From assembly GCF_000282475.1 (NCBI RefSeq), contig NZ_AKJF01000007.1, positions 1 to 37,586 on the forward strand: a stretch of DNA of 37,586 bases, given 5' to 3'. The translations under genes and the position numbers were made by a program. This stretch comes from Pseudomonas sp. GM78. Its GTDB lineage: Bacteria > Pseudomonadota > Gammaproteobacteria > Pseudomonadales > Pseudomonadaceae. The notes beneath the pieces were generated by a model, which saw only the letters and a list, made by a program, of their open reading frames with translations, was not told the origin of the DNA and ran no database searches. This document shows positions 8,095 to 16,654 of the stretch, in pieces (position 1 is the stretch's first letter; each line of letters begins with the position of its first letter).

Positions 8095-10025
8095 AACTGG
8101 TACCGCAGGGACAGGCTGCTTTGCAGGCGCTGGGCCTGGCGCAGGGATTCACGCAGGATGCGTCGATCCAGATGATTGAGGCTGTCGGGGTCGACCCGGT
8201 TGGAGTAGGGCAAATTCTCCCGGGTCTGTAGCTGATGTTGCTGCATGCGGGTTTGCTGGATGAAGTGGTAGGCCTCTTCGTACGCCGCGCCGTCCAGTGG
8301 CTCGATGACCTCTTTGGCCACCAGCTGGCGAAAGCGCTCCAGGGTATTGTTCGCTTCGATGCCGTGGGCAAGGGCAAGTAACCGCGCCGCGTCGACGAAG
8401 GGGGTCAGGCCCTGGATTTTCAGGTCCAGCGTGGCTTTTTCGCCATTTTTGCGCGCCAGCACGAACTCACGGAAACGACCTACGGGAGGGCGATTGCGCA
8501 ACGCGTTTTCAGCCATCATGCGCTGGAACAGGCGGTTGTCGGCCACCTGGTCGAGAATCGAGCGGCGCAGTTGTTCGCAGCCTTGCTCGCTGCCCCAGAC
8601 CACGCGCAAATCGAAATAAATGCTCGAACCCAGCAGGTTCTCGGGCGTGGCCTCGCGAATGAACGCGCCAAAGCGTCGGGCCCATTCAACCCGCGACAGG
8701 CACAGTTCTGGATTGCCGGCCATGATGTTGCCTTTGCACAGGGTGAAACCGCAAAGCGCCAGGCTGTGGTTGATCTGATGGGCGATGGGCAGCAATTTTC
8801 CGCGGATCTCGGCGGCGTGGGCCGCGTCCCGTGCTTCGAACAGAATGCCGTTGTCCTGGTCGGTGTGCAGCGTCTGTTCGCGGCGACCTTCGCTGCCGAA
8901 ACACAACCAACTGAACGGGATGCCGGGGTCGCCTTTTTCGGCCAGGGTCAGCTCGATCACCCGGCACACGGTGTGGTCGTTGAGCAGGGTGATGATGTGG
9001 GTGATCTGGGTCGAAGACGCACCGTGGGCCAGCATGCGTTCCACCAGTTGACCAATCTCGCCGCGCAGCAGCACCAGGTTTTCCACACGCTGGGCGCTGC
9101 GGATGGTGCGTGCCAGGTGCACCAGGTCGACCCGTTGCAGGGAAAACAGATCGCGTTCCGAGACCACGCCGCACAGGCGCTGATCCTTGACCAGGCAGAC
9201 GTGAGCGATATGCCGCTCGGTCATCGCAATCGCGGCATCGAAGGCGCTGTGATCAGGAGACAGGTAAAACGGCGAGCAGGTCATGTGCCGCTCGATCGCT
9301 TCGTTGAAATCGCCGGTGCCGTTGGCCACGACATGGCGCAAATCGCGCAGGGTGAAAATGCCCAGCGGCGCTTTATGTTCATTGACGATCACAATGCTGC
9401 CGACCTGCTGCTCATGCATCTGGGTCACGGCTTCACGCAGTGGCGTGGAGGGGTTGCATGTCACCGGATGGCGCATGGCCAATTCACCCAGGCGGGTGTT
9501 GAGCGAGTATTGGGTGCCGAGGGTTTCCACGGCTTTTTGCTGGACCTGCTGGTTGACCTGATCCAGCAGGCTGCTCACGCCACGTAGGGCAAAGTCGCGG
9601 AAGGTGCCGGAAATGGCGAACAGCTTGATGAATGCATGTTTGTTCAGCTGTAGGCAAAAGGTGTCCTCTGCGGCCAGGTGTTCGGTGCGCGTTGCACGCT
9701 CCCCCAGCAGCGCGGCGAGGGGAAAGCACTCGCCCGTGGTGATTTCGAAAGTGGTTTCGGTCCCGCCCTTGGCCGAGTGCGGACGTTCGCCGACAACCCG
9801 ACCCTGTTTGACGATATAAAAGTGTTCAACCGGGCCGTCCGCGGGCTTGATGATGCTCTCGCCGGGGGCATAAAAACGCAGCTGGCACTGTTCGACCAGA
9901 TACGCCAGGTGAGCGTGGTCCATCTGGTTGAATGGCGGGAAGCGCTGAAGGAATTGCAAAGTGCCCTGGATGTTCTGCAACACCGCGGTTTTCCCTGCCT
10001 GTGTGAAGGCGTCCGCTTTACTCAT
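8091..10025 (-). CDS. cNMP-binding / CBS / DUF294 nucleotidyltransferase-like protein
   Basis: A soluble 644-residue regulatory protein with four parts. A cyclic-nucleotide-binding-like domain spans about residues 25-150. A CBS pair spans about 180-300 (MRHPVTCNPSTPLREAV and MTCSPFYLSPDHSAFDA mark the two repeats). A DUF294 nucleotidyltransferase domain at about 345-480 has the signature GSEGRREQTLHTDQDNG, with Asp389 and Asp391 as the metal ligands. A DUF294 C-terminal substrate-binding domain follows. The set resembles GlnD-like enzymes that modify a partner protein; the partner is unknown. An ATG at 10025 is chosen because it begins the conserved MSKADAF; an ATG at 10031 is possible and neither has a strong ribosome site. 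It lies beside malate synthase and a response regulator, hinting at carbon (acetate) control. Confidence 0.8.
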   Translation of the reverse strand: MSKADAFTQAGKTAVLQNIQGTLQFLQRFPPFNQMDHAHLAYLVEQCQLRFYAPGESIIKPADGPVEHFYIVKQGRVVGERPHSAKGGTETTFEITTGECFPLAALLGERATRTEHLAAEDTFCLQLNKHAFIKLFAISGTFRDFALRGVSSLLDQVNQQVQQKAVETLGTQYSLNTRLGELAMRHPVTCNPSTPLREAVTQMHEQQVGSIVIVNEHKAPLGIFTLRDLRHVVANGTGDFNEAIERHMTCSPFYLSPDHSAFDAAIAMTERHIAHVCLVKDQRLCGVVSERDLFSLQRVDLVHLARTIRSAQRVENLVLLRGEIGQLVERMLAHGASSTQITHIITLLNDHTVCRVIELTLAEKGDPGIPFSWLCFGSEGRREQTLHTDQDNGILFEARDAAHAAEIRGKLLPIAHQINHSLALCGFTLCKGNIMAGNPELCLSRVEWARRFGAFIREATPENLLGSSIYFDLRVVWGSEQGCEQLRRSILDQVADNRLFQRMMAENALRNRPPVGRFREFVLARKNGEKATLDLKIQGLTPFVDAARLLALAHGIEANNTLERFRQLVAKEVIEPLDGAAYEEAYHFIQQTRMQQHQLQTRENLPYSNRVDPDSLNHLDRRILRESLRQAQRLQSSLSLRYQL

Positions 10026-10285
10026 AACCATTACCGCAGTCTTTTTTTGAATTGTTGTTGTCGGATGACTCACCCATGGTCGACCCCTACGGCCAGGGTG
10101 CCCATTGGACGTAAGTCTAGGTAGGCGGGAAACGTGATGCAGTATCGGAAAAACCCTACCTGAATGTGAGAAAAACCTCACCTTGCCCCTATTGGAAAAT
10201 TATCCGACGGAGTGCACATTGATGGTGTGCTTAGCGATGTCTCACCACTGTGCTAGGGAATTGAATTGAACATGTAGAGAATGCC
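10026..10285. promoter_or_regulatory. Divergent regulatory region, nucleotidyltransferase / response regulator
   Basis: This 260-bp gap separates divergent genes. It contains an inverted repeat AGGTAGG (10119-10125) / CCTACCT (10155-10161) and two similar runs, GGAAAAACCCTACC and GAGAAAAACCTCACC, that look like a direct repeat. They could bind an activator of the nucleotidyltransferase-exonuclease pair. No clear sigma-70 or sigma-54 hexamers were found. Confidence 0.4.
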
Positions 10286-10732
10286 ATGTCCGACCACGAT
10301 ATTTTGAGTGATGCCGAGCGGCAAGCACTCAGTGACGTCATGCTGGAACCCGACCTGCCGCCGCAGCGGGTGCTGATTGTCGACGACGACAAGGACGCCC
10401 GGGAGCTGCTGTCGGAGATCCTGGCACTGGACGGCATTCGTTGCATGACGGCAGCCAGTGGCGAAACCGCACTCAAGATGCTGGAAGAGAAACCCTCGAT
10501 CGGACTGGTCATTACCGACCTGCGCATGGGACATATCGATGGCCTGGACCTGATTCGCCAGGTGCGGGAGTCGGTGCGGGCGGCGATGCCGTTCATCATT
10601 GTCTCGGGCGACGCCGACGTAAAAGATGCCATTGCCGCAATGCACCTGAGCGTAGTGGACTTCCTGCTCAAGCCCATTGATAGCGGCAAGTTGCTGGGGT
10701 TGGTCAAGCATGAGTTGGGGATGGAGCCTTAA
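10286..10732 (+). CDS. Receiver-only response regulator
   Basis: A 148-residue single-domain response regulator. After about 27 polar residues, the receiver domain shows the acidic pocket VLIVDDDKDAR (Asp33-Asp35), the phospho-acceptor Asp78 in LVITDLRMGHIDG, Ser107 in IIVSGDADV and Lys129 in FLLKPID. There is no DNA-binding or enzymatic output domain, so it would act through protein contact or phosphorelay. The cognate kinase is not in the window. It is divergent from the nucleotidyltransferase-exonuclease pair and convergent with malate synthase. A ribosome site is weak (AGAGA). The partner and response are unknown. Confidence 0.85.
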   Translation: MSDHDILSDAERQALSDVMLEPDLPPQRVLIVDDDKDARELLSEILALDGIRCMTAASGETALKMLEEKPSIGLVITDLRMGHIDGLDLIRQVRESVRAAMPFIIVSGDADVKDAIAAMHLSVVDFLLKPIDSGKLLGLVKHELGMEP

Positions 10733-10736
10733 CAGA

Positions 10737-10846
10737 GATCGTTCCCACGCTCTGCGTGGGAATGCAGCCCGGGACGCTCCGCGTCCCTTCAGAGCCGAAC
10801 GCGGAGCGTCCGAAGAGGCATTCCCACGCGGAGCGTGGGAACGATC
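10737..10846. repeat. Nested 110-bp palindrome (second REP family)
   Basis: Outer arms of about 29 bp (GATCGTTCCCACGCTCTGCG... and its inverted copy ending at 10846) differ at one position. Inside them lies a second perfect 12-bp pair, GGACGCTCCGCG (10772-10783) and CGCGGAGCGTCC (10800-10811). Each outer arm also folds on itself (TTCCCACGC/GCGTGGGAA). The sequence differs from the other REP units in the window. Confidence 0.85.
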
Positions 10847-10865
10847 GATTGCGGCGCTCCAAAAG

Positions 10866-10897
10866 AAAAAGCCCTGATCTTTCGACCAGGGCTTTTT
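10866..10897. terminator. Bidirectional rho-independent terminator
   Basis: The perfect stem AAAAAGCCCTG / CAGGGCTTTTT with a ten-base loop lies between the convergent response regulator and malate synthase genes. A and T runs on both sides let it serve either strand. Confidence 0.9.
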
Positions 10898-10919
10898 CAT
10901 ATCCGGCGCAACCGCTCAA

Positions 10920-13097
10920 TTACAGGCCATTGGCAGCCTTGAACTCGCGACGACGACGGTGCAGAACCGGCTCGGTGTAGCCGTTCGGTTGCTTCGTACC
11001 TTCCACCACCAACTCGACTGCCGCCTGGAAGGCGATGTTGCTGTCGAAGTTCGGTGCCAGCGGACGGTACAGCGCATCCCCCGCGTTCTGACGGTCCACC
11101 ACCGGCGCCATGCGCTTGAGGCTGGCCATCACCTGCTCTTCGGTGACGATGCCATGACGCAGCCAGTTGGCAATGTGCTGGCTGGAAATACGCAGCGTGG
11201 CACGGTCTTCCATCAGGCCGACGTCATTGATGTCCGGCACCTTCGAGCAACCAACGCCCTGGTCGATCCAGCGCACCACATAACCCAGAATGCCCTGGCT
11301 GTTGTTGTCCAGTTCGTTCTGGATCTGCTCGGCAGTCCACTGCGGGTTCACTGCCAGCGGGATGGTCAGGATATCGTCAACCGATGCATGGGCACGCTTG
11401 GCCAGTTCGGCCTGACGGGCGAACACGTCGACCTTGTGGTAGTGCAGCGCGTGCAGCGCAGCGGCGGTCGGCGAAGGTACCCACGCGGTGTTGGCACCCG
11501 CCAACGGGTGAGCGATTTTCTGTTCCAGCATCGCCGCCATCAGGTCGGGCATTGCCCACATGCCTTTACCGATCTGCGCACGGCCTTGCAGGCCGGTGCT
11601 CAAACCGATATCGACGTTGGAGTTCTCGTAGGCGCCGATCCATTTTTCCGCCTTCATGTCGGCCTTGCGCACCATCGGGCCGGCTTCCATGGAGGTGTGG
11701 ATTTCATCGCCGGTGCGGTCGAGGAAGCCGGTGTTGATGAACACCACGCGTTCGCTCGCTGCCTTGATGCAGGCCTTGAGGTTGACCGTGGTACGGCGCT
11801 CCTCGTCCATGATCCCGACTTTCAGGGTGTTGCGTGGCAGGCCCAGCACGTCTTCGATGCGCCCGAACAGCTCGTTGGTGAACGCCGCTTCTTCAGGACC
11901 GTGCATCTTCGGCTTCACGATGTAGACGGAGCCGGTACGGGTGTTTTTGCGCGAAGTGTTGCCGTTCAGGTTGTGCATCGCCGCCAGGACAGTCACCAGA
12001 CCGTCGAGGATGCCTTCCGGCACTTCGTTGCCCTCTTTATCGAGGATCGCATCGATGGTCATCAGGTGACCGACGTTGCGCACGAACAACAACGAACGAC
12101 CGTGCAGGCTCAGCTCGCTGCCATCGACGGTGGTGTAGGTGCGGTCGGCGTTCATGGTGCGGGTAAACGACTTGCCACCCTTGGCGACTTCTTCCGCCAG
12201 GTCGCCCTTCATCAGGCCGAGCCAGTTGCGGTAGATCACTACCTTGTCATCGGCGTCGACGGCGGCAACCGAGTCTTCGCAGTCCATGATGGTGGTCAGT
12301 GCGGCTTCCATCAGGATGTCTTTGATACCGGCAGCGTCGGTCTGGCCGACCGGGGTGCTGGCATCGACCTGGATTTCAAAATGCAGGCCGTTGTTTTTCA
12401 GCAGGATGGCGGTCGGTGCCGAAGCATCGCCCTGGAAGCCGATCAACTGGGCGTCGTTGCGCAGGCCGGTGTTGGTGCCGCCTTTGAGGGCGACGACCAG
12501 TTTGCCGTCAACGATTTTGTAGTATGTCGAATCGACGTGGGAGCCGGCTGCCAATGGCGCCGCTTCGTCGAGGAAGGCGCGGGCGAAGGCGATGACCTTG
12601 TCGCCGCGAACCTTGTTGTAGCCTTTGCCTTTTTCCGCGCCGTCAGCCTCGCTGATGGCGTCGGTGCCGTAGAGCGCATCGTACAGCGAACCCCAGCGGG
12701 CGTTCGAAGCGTTAAGCGCGAAACGGGCGTTCATCACCGGTACCACGAGTTGTGGACCAGCCATGCGGGCGATTTCTTCATCGACGTTTTGCGTCGTTGC
12801 CTGGAAATCGGCCGCTTCTGGCAGCAGATAACCGATGTCTTGCAAAAAGGCTTTATAGGCCACGGCGTCGTGCGCCTGACCTGCGCGTTCCTGGTGCCAG
12901 GAATCGATACGAGCCTGGAAATCATCGCGTTTGGCGAGTAGGGCTTTGTTCTTCGGCGCCAGGTCATGGATGACCTTGTCGGCACCGGCCCAGAACTGGT
13001 CGGCGGTCAGGCCGGTTCCGGGAATGGCTTCGTTGTTCACGAAGTCGAACAGGACTTTGGCGACCTGCAGGCCACCGACTTGAACGTGTTCAGTCAT
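10920..13097 (-). CDS. glcB: Malate synthase G
   Basis: A 725-residue malate synthase of the large G isoform, condensing glyoxylate with acetyl-CoA to malate in the cytoplasm as the second step of the glyoxylate route. Visible family stretches include [44 protein letters not shown] (with the active-site Glu/Asp region), [18 protein letters not shown] and the C-terminal [16 protein letters not shown]. Length matches the family. The ATG at 13097 ([11 protein letters not shown]) is chosen over an upstream in-frame codon at 13109 because it matches the usual N-terminus. The gene is transcribed alone and ends at a bidirectional terminator. No glc or GntR regulator is adjacent. Confidence 0.97.
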   Translation of the reverse strand: MTEHVQVGGLQVAKVLFDFVNNEAIPGTGLTADQFWAGADKVIHDLAPKNKALLAKRDDFQARIDSWHQERAGQAHDAVAYKAFLQDIGYLLPEAADFQATTQNVDEEIARMAGPQLVVPVMNARFALNASNARWGSLYDALYGTDAISEADGAEKGKGYNKVRGDKVIAFARAFLDEAAPLAAGSHVDSTYYKIVDGKLVVALKGGTNTGLRNDAQLIGFQGDASAPTAILLKNNGLHFEIQVDASTPVGQTDAAGIKDILMEAALTTIMDCEDSVAAVDADDKVVIYRNWLGLMKGDLAEEVAKGGKSFTRTMNADRTYTTVDGSELSLHGRSLLFVRNVGHLMTIDAILDKEGNEVPEGILDGLVTVLAAMHNLNGNTSRKNTRTGSVYIVKPKMHGPEEAAFTNELFGRIEDVLGLPRNTLKVGIMDEERRTTVNLKACIKAASERVVFINTGFLDRTGDEIHTSMEAGPMVRKADMKAEKWIGAYENSNVDIGLSTGLQGRAQIGKGMWAMPDLMAAMLEQKIAHPLAGANTAWVPSPTAAALHALHYHKVDVFARQAELAKRAHASVDDILTIPLAVNPQWTAEQIQNELDNNSQGILGYVVRWIDQGVGCSKVPDINDVGLMEDRATLRISSQHIANWLRHGIVTEEQVMASLKRMAPVVDRQNAGDALYRPLAPNFDSNIAFQAAVELVVEGTKQPNGYTEPVLHRRRREFKAANGL

Positions 13098-13665
13098 TGC
13101 TTGCCTCACTCTGCTCAGCTATTTCGCTTTTCAGCTCTTCAATTTAACAATGAAGCCTCTGGCATTTAAACCACAAACCCTGCGACCAGTGCATGCCATT
13201 TCTGACGGCTGGGTGGGGACCAATCAACGGCGTGGAGGCCTTGCTGACGGGGCTTTCAGGGATGCGACTGCGCCTGTGGCGGACATCGATCCAACGTTAT
13301 GTAGTGCGCGCTGCGGCATACTACATGATGAATTGCGCTTGTGAAAATTAGACTAATTACGTCGTTCTGCGACCCCATGACGCATTGCAGTCACGCCGGG
13401 GATGAGGATGTTCTCAAAAAAGCATGAGATTGTTCCAGTTAAATATAAAAAGTTGTACACGATTTATGGTTGGCTGGTTAATCGGTGGTGAAGCAATCGC
13501 GCGCAAGCCCACTCCCACAGGTCTTGCGCAATCCCTGTGGGAGCGGGCTTGCCCGCGATGAGGCCGGTCCAAACGACAAGGAATCCGGATCCGCTCCAAA
13601 GCATCTCCAAACCCTTGCCTATACTTGGTTTTTCATAACAAAAATCATGACCAGAGGGCTGCGCC
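13098..13665. other. Long intergenic region upstream of malate synthase
   Basis: No gene is supported here. It holds an inverted repeat ATGTAGT (13299-13305) / ACTACAT (13320-13326) about 200 bp upstream of glcB, an AT-rich block around 13420-13470 and one paired REP. Promoters of both flanking genes are presumably here but could not be placed confidently. Confidence 0.6.
13496..13561. repeat. Compact paired REP, GCGGGC class
   Basis: The arms ATCGCGCGCAAGCCCACTCC... and ...GGGAGCGGGCTTGCCCGCGAT face each other across a linker of about 16 bases, the shortest linker of its class in the window. The arms differ at two positions. Confidence 0.85.
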
Positions 13666-14184
13666 ATGGACCACCTCGTACTCACTGTTTTCGCACCGGA
13701 CAAGCCTGGGCAGGTCGAGCGCATAGCCCAATGCATCGCCGAGCATGGTGGCAACTGGCTGGAAAGCCGCATGTCACGCATGGCCGGGCAATTCGCCGGG
13801 ATTCTTCGGGTGGGGGTCCCGGCGGAAGCCTACGATTCACTGGTCGATGCCCTGCAAGGCTTGTCAACCCATGGCATTCGCGTCTTGATCGCCGAAAGCG
13901 GTATCGAACAATCTTGCACCTGGAAACCGATCGCCATGGAACTGGTGGGCAATGACCGGCCGGGGATCGTGCGCGACATCACGCGCTTGCTCAGTGAGCA
14001 GGGGGTGAACCTGGAACGCCTGGTGACGGAAGTGCGTCCGGCCCCCATGAGCAGCGAGCCGCTGTTCCACGCCGAAGCGATACTGGCGGTGCCCTTGACG
14101 CTGTCTCTGGACGTGCTGCAATCGCGCCTGGAAACGTTGGCGGACGATCTGATGGTGGAATTGGTACTGCGCAGTGAACCTTGA
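13666..14184 (+). CDS. GcvR-like ACT-domain protein
   Basis: A 172-residue protein with two ACT domains, at about residues 1-80 (MDHLVLTVFAPDKPGQVERIAQCIAEHGGNWLESRMS) and 90-170 (ELVGNDRPGIVRDITRLLSEQGVNLERLVTEV). This is the architecture of the glycine cleavage system transcriptional repressor GcvR, which in E. coli has no DNA-binding domain and acts by binding the activator GcvA. The glycine-binding loops (DKPGQV, DRPGIV) are intact. No gcv genes are nearby, so the target is inferred. It stands alone and converges on rarD. Confidence 0.8.
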   Translation: MDHLVLTVFAPDKPGQVERIAQCIAEHGGNWLESRMSRMAGQFAGILRVGVPAEAYDSLVDALQGLSTHGIRVLIAESGIEQSCTWKPIAMELVGNDRPGIVRDITRLLSEQGVNLERLVTEVRPAPMSSEPLFHAEAILAVPLTLSLDVLQSRLETLADDLMVELVLRSEP

Positions 14185-14189
14185 TCAGG

Positions 14190-14336
14190 TTATCCAGTTT
14201 AAACGTGCACCTGCCTGTGGATAACCTGTAGAGACCGCCCGCCAGGCCCCGCCGGCCGGGGCTTCCCAAGAATTGATCAAAAAACCAGCAGTTTCAGTAA
14301 CTTGCGCACAAACGGCGGGGATCACGCTGTGGATAA
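14190..14336. promoter_or_regulatory. DnaA-box cluster in gcvR-rarD gap
   Basis: Two perfect copies of the DnaA 9-mer, read as TGTGGATAA at 14216-14224 and 14328-14336, lie in the same orientation. A degenerate copy, TTATCCAGT (14190-14198, two mismatches), is in the opposite sense. They lie between convergent genes and so are not in an obvious promoter. Confidence 0.5.
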
Positions 14337-14353
14337 CCTTGGGAAGGATCGGT

Positions 14354-14378
14354 GCAGGCCACGGGTAACGTGGCCTGC
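14354..14378. terminator. Hairpin between convergent gcvR and rarD
   Basis: A perfect 10-bp stem GCAGGCCACG / CGTGGCCTGC with a five-base loop is followed on the plus strand, about 12 bases on, by a run of six T. It may terminate the ACT-protein transcript; the spacing to the T run is longer than ideal. Confidence 0.55.
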
Positions 14379-14399
14379 AGAGATTTGTCTGTTTTTTGA

Positions 14400-15287
14400 T
14401 CAGCTGCGGCGGCGCAGGCTGAACCAGGCATCGACGCTGTAAACCGCCAGGCCAGCCCAGATGAAGATGAACGCCACCAGCGTACTGGACGACAGGTGCT
14501 CGCCAAACAGCAGGACAGCCTGCAGCAGCACCAGTGTCGGCGCCAGGTACTGGAGGAATCCCAGGGTCGTGTAGGGCAAATGCCGCGCGGCGGCGTTGAA
14601 GCAGACCAGCGGCACCAGCGTCACCGGCCCGGCAGCTACCAGCCACCAGGCTTCGGAGGTGGTCCAGAATTCCGCCTGGGCGCTGCTGGCTGTTGGATTG
14701 AGCAGCAACCAGGCCAGCGCTATCGGCACCAGCATCCAGGTTTCGACCACCAATCCCGGGAGTGCCTTGACCGGCGCCTGCTTGCGGATCAGCCCGTAGA
14801 AGCCAAAGGTCAATGCCAATACCAGCGACACCCAGGGCAAGCTGCCGACTTGCCATACCTGTTGTGCCACGCCAACCGCCGCCAGCCCTACCGCAATCCA
14901 TTGCATGCGTCGTAGCCGTTCGCCGAGGATCAGCATCCCCAACAGCACGTTCACCAAGGGGTTGATGTAGTAACCGAGGCTGGCCTCCAACATGCGCCCG
15001 TTGTTCACCGACCATACATACGTCAGCCAGTTGGCGGCGATCAGTGTGCCGCTCAGGGCCAGGATCGCCAGCCGACGCGGGTTCTCCCGCAGTTCGCGCC
15101 ACCAGCCCGGGTGTTTCCAGACCATCAGCAGCAAGGCGCCGAACAGCGCCGACCACAGCACGCGGTGAATGATGATCTCCACTGCGGGCACGCTGGCGAT
15201 GGCCTTGAAGTAGAGCGGGAAAAGTCCCCAGATGATGTAGGCACTCAGGCCCAGTATGTACCCGCGACGCGGGTTGGCGGCTTGCAT
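14400..15287 (-). CDS. rarD: RarD, EamA-family transporter
   Basis: A 295-residue inner-membrane protein of the drug/metabolite transporter superfamily with about ten transmembrane segments. The N-terminus GYILGLSAYIIWGLFPLYFK and the internal WLTYVWSVNNGRMLEASLGYYINPLVNVLLG are typical of RarD, a chloramphenicol-sensitivity protein whose natural substrate is not settled. The ATG at 15287 is preceded by AAGGA. It lies between the ACT protein (convergent) and srkA (same strand, separated by a REP unit), and is probably transcribed alone. Confidence 0.9.
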   Translation of the reverse strand: MQAANPRRGYILGLSAYIIWGLFPLYFKAIASVPAVEIIIHRVLWSALFGALLLMVWKHPGWWRELRENPRRLAILALSGTLIAANWLTYVWSVNNGRMLEASLGYYINPLVNVLLGMLILGERLRRMQWIAVGLAAVGVAQQVWQVGSLPWVSLVLALTFGFYGLIRKQAPVKALPGLVVETWMLVPIALAWLLLNPTASSAQAEFWTTSEAWWLVAAGPVTLVPLVCFNAAARHLPYTTLGFLQYLAPTLVLLQAVLLFGEHLSSSTLVAFIFIWAGLAVYSVDAWFSLRRRS

Positions 15288-15382
15288 GCAGAATCCTTGC
15301 TTAGGCAGCTAACAAAGAGGGGATTGTAAGGAGATTTGTCTACGAATGTCCTGCCTGAATCGGTTGGCCAATTGTGAACACA

Positions 15383-15480
15383 AAACCTGTGGGAGTGAGC
15401 CTGCTCGCGATGACGATGTGTCAGCCACAGATGTGCTGAATGTAATGCCGTCATCGCGAGCAGGCTCGCTCCCACAGGGT
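15383..15480. repeat. Paired inverted REP (BIME), GCGAGC class
   Basis: Arms of about 29 bp (CCTGTGGGAGTGAGCCTGCT... and its inverse) differ at one position and are separated by about 40 bp. The unit fills the gap between srkA and rarD. Confidence 0.85.
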
Positions 15481-15492
15481 TTCAGGGTCGGG

Positions 15493-16467
15493 TCAGAAAA
15501 GTTTCAGGGGTTCTTCATTGAGTGCAGCCAGTTGCTCACGCAACGCCAACACCTGATCACCCCAATACCGCTCCGTACCAAACCACGGAAAACTGCGCGG
15601 GAATGCCGGGTCGTCCCAGCGGCGGGCGAGCCAGGCGCTGTAGTGCATCAGGCGTAGCGCGCGAAGGGGTTCGATCAGCGCCAGTTCCCGAGGATTGAAG
15701 TCGTGGAATTCGTTGTAGCCGTCCATCAATTCCGACAACTGACCCAGGCAGTCCTGGCGATCACCGGCCAGCATCATCCAGATGTCTTGCACCGCCGGGC
15801 CCATGCGGCAGTCGTCGAGGTCGACGATGTGGAACATCTCATCACGGCACATCATGTTGCCGGGGTGGCAGTCACCGTGCATGCGAATGTTCTGGTGCGG
15901 AGTATTGCTGTAGGCATCTTCCACACGCTTGAGCAGATCGCGGGCCACGGACTCGTAGGCCGGCAGCAGGCTGCGGGGGATGAAATTGCCTTCGAGCAAG
16001 GTCGTCAGCGAATCATGGCCGAAGTTTTTCACCGCCAGCGCTTCACGGTGTTCGAACGGCTTGGTCGAACCCACCGCATGCAAACGGCCGAGCAATTGTC
16101 CCAGGCGATACAGCTGATCGAGATTGCCGGGCTCCGGCGCTCGTCCGCCGCGGCGGGGGAACAGGGTGAAACGGAAACCGTTGTGCTCGTGCAGTGTTTC
16201 ACCGTTGTGGATCAGCGGCGCGACGACCGGCACCTCGACCTCGGTGAGTTCGAAGGTGAACTGGTGTTCTTCCAGAATCGCTTCGTTGCTCCAGCGTTGC
16301 GGGCGGTAGAACTTGGCGATCAGCGGCTCGGCGTCTTCGATACCAACCTGGTAGACACGGTTTTCGTAGCTGTTGAGCGCCAAAATGCGGGCATCGCTGA
16401 GAAAACCAATGCTTTCGACGGCATCGAGCACGAGGTCTGGGGTGAGCGTTTCAAACGGGTGGGCCAT
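15493..16467 (-). CDS. srkA: Stress response kinase SrkA (YihE/RdoA)
   Basis: A 324-residue cytoplasmic Ser/Thr kinase of the choline-kinase-like fold. The nucleotide-binding lysine is probably Lys52 in IAKFYRPQRW. The catalytic loop is MHGDCHPGNMM (Asp199, Asn204), and the metal-binding motif is IVDLDDCRMGPAVQDIWMML (Asp217). This matches E. coli YihE/SrkA, which protects against oxidative and envelope stress. The ATG at 16467 (MAHPFETLTPD) has AGGAG nearby; the longer reading frame upstream runs into REP sequence and is rejected. Confidence 0.92.
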   Translation of the reverse strand: MAHPFETLTPDLVLDAVESIGFLSDARILALNSYENRVYQVGIEDAEPLIAKFYRPQRWSNEAILEEHQFTFELTEVEVPVVAPLIHNGETLHEHNGFRFTLFPRRGGRAPEPGNLDQLYRLGQLLGRLHAVGSTKPFEHREALAVKNFGHDSLTTLLEGNFIPRSLLPAYESVARDLLKRVEDAYSNTPHQNIRMHGDCHPGNMMCRDEMFHIVDLDDCRMGPAVQDIWMMLAGDRQDCLGQLSELMDGYNEFHDFNPRELALIEPLRALRLMHYSAWLARRWDDPAFPRSFPWFGTERYWGDQVLALREQLAALNEEPLKLF

Positions 16468-16563
16468 GCTGACTCCTGCGCGCAGCAGGCTGCTGCGTCC
16501 GGCCAGGCATGGTAGCGCAGACGGTGCTGCTTTAGGGGGCGCGCGTGGTGTTTGTACTGACGC

Positions 16564-16646
16564 CATCGCGGGCAAGCCCGCTCCCACAGGATATGCGCCA
16601 TATCGAAATTAGCGCAGGACCTGTGGGAGCGGGCTTGCCCGCGATG
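16564..16646. repeat. Paired inverted REP (BIME), GCGGGC class
   Basis: Perfect 26-bp inverted arms (CATCGCGGGCAAGCCCGCTC... and its complement) are separated by about 31 bp. It lies immediately beyond the phosphatase stop codon and could act as a 3' stabilising structure. Confidence 0.9.
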
Positions 16647-16654
16647 AGGCCGGG

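Noticed and set aside
10959-12941. 660-codon open frame on the plus strand
   Set aside because: It is antisense to malate synthase G, with no ribosome site and no domain.
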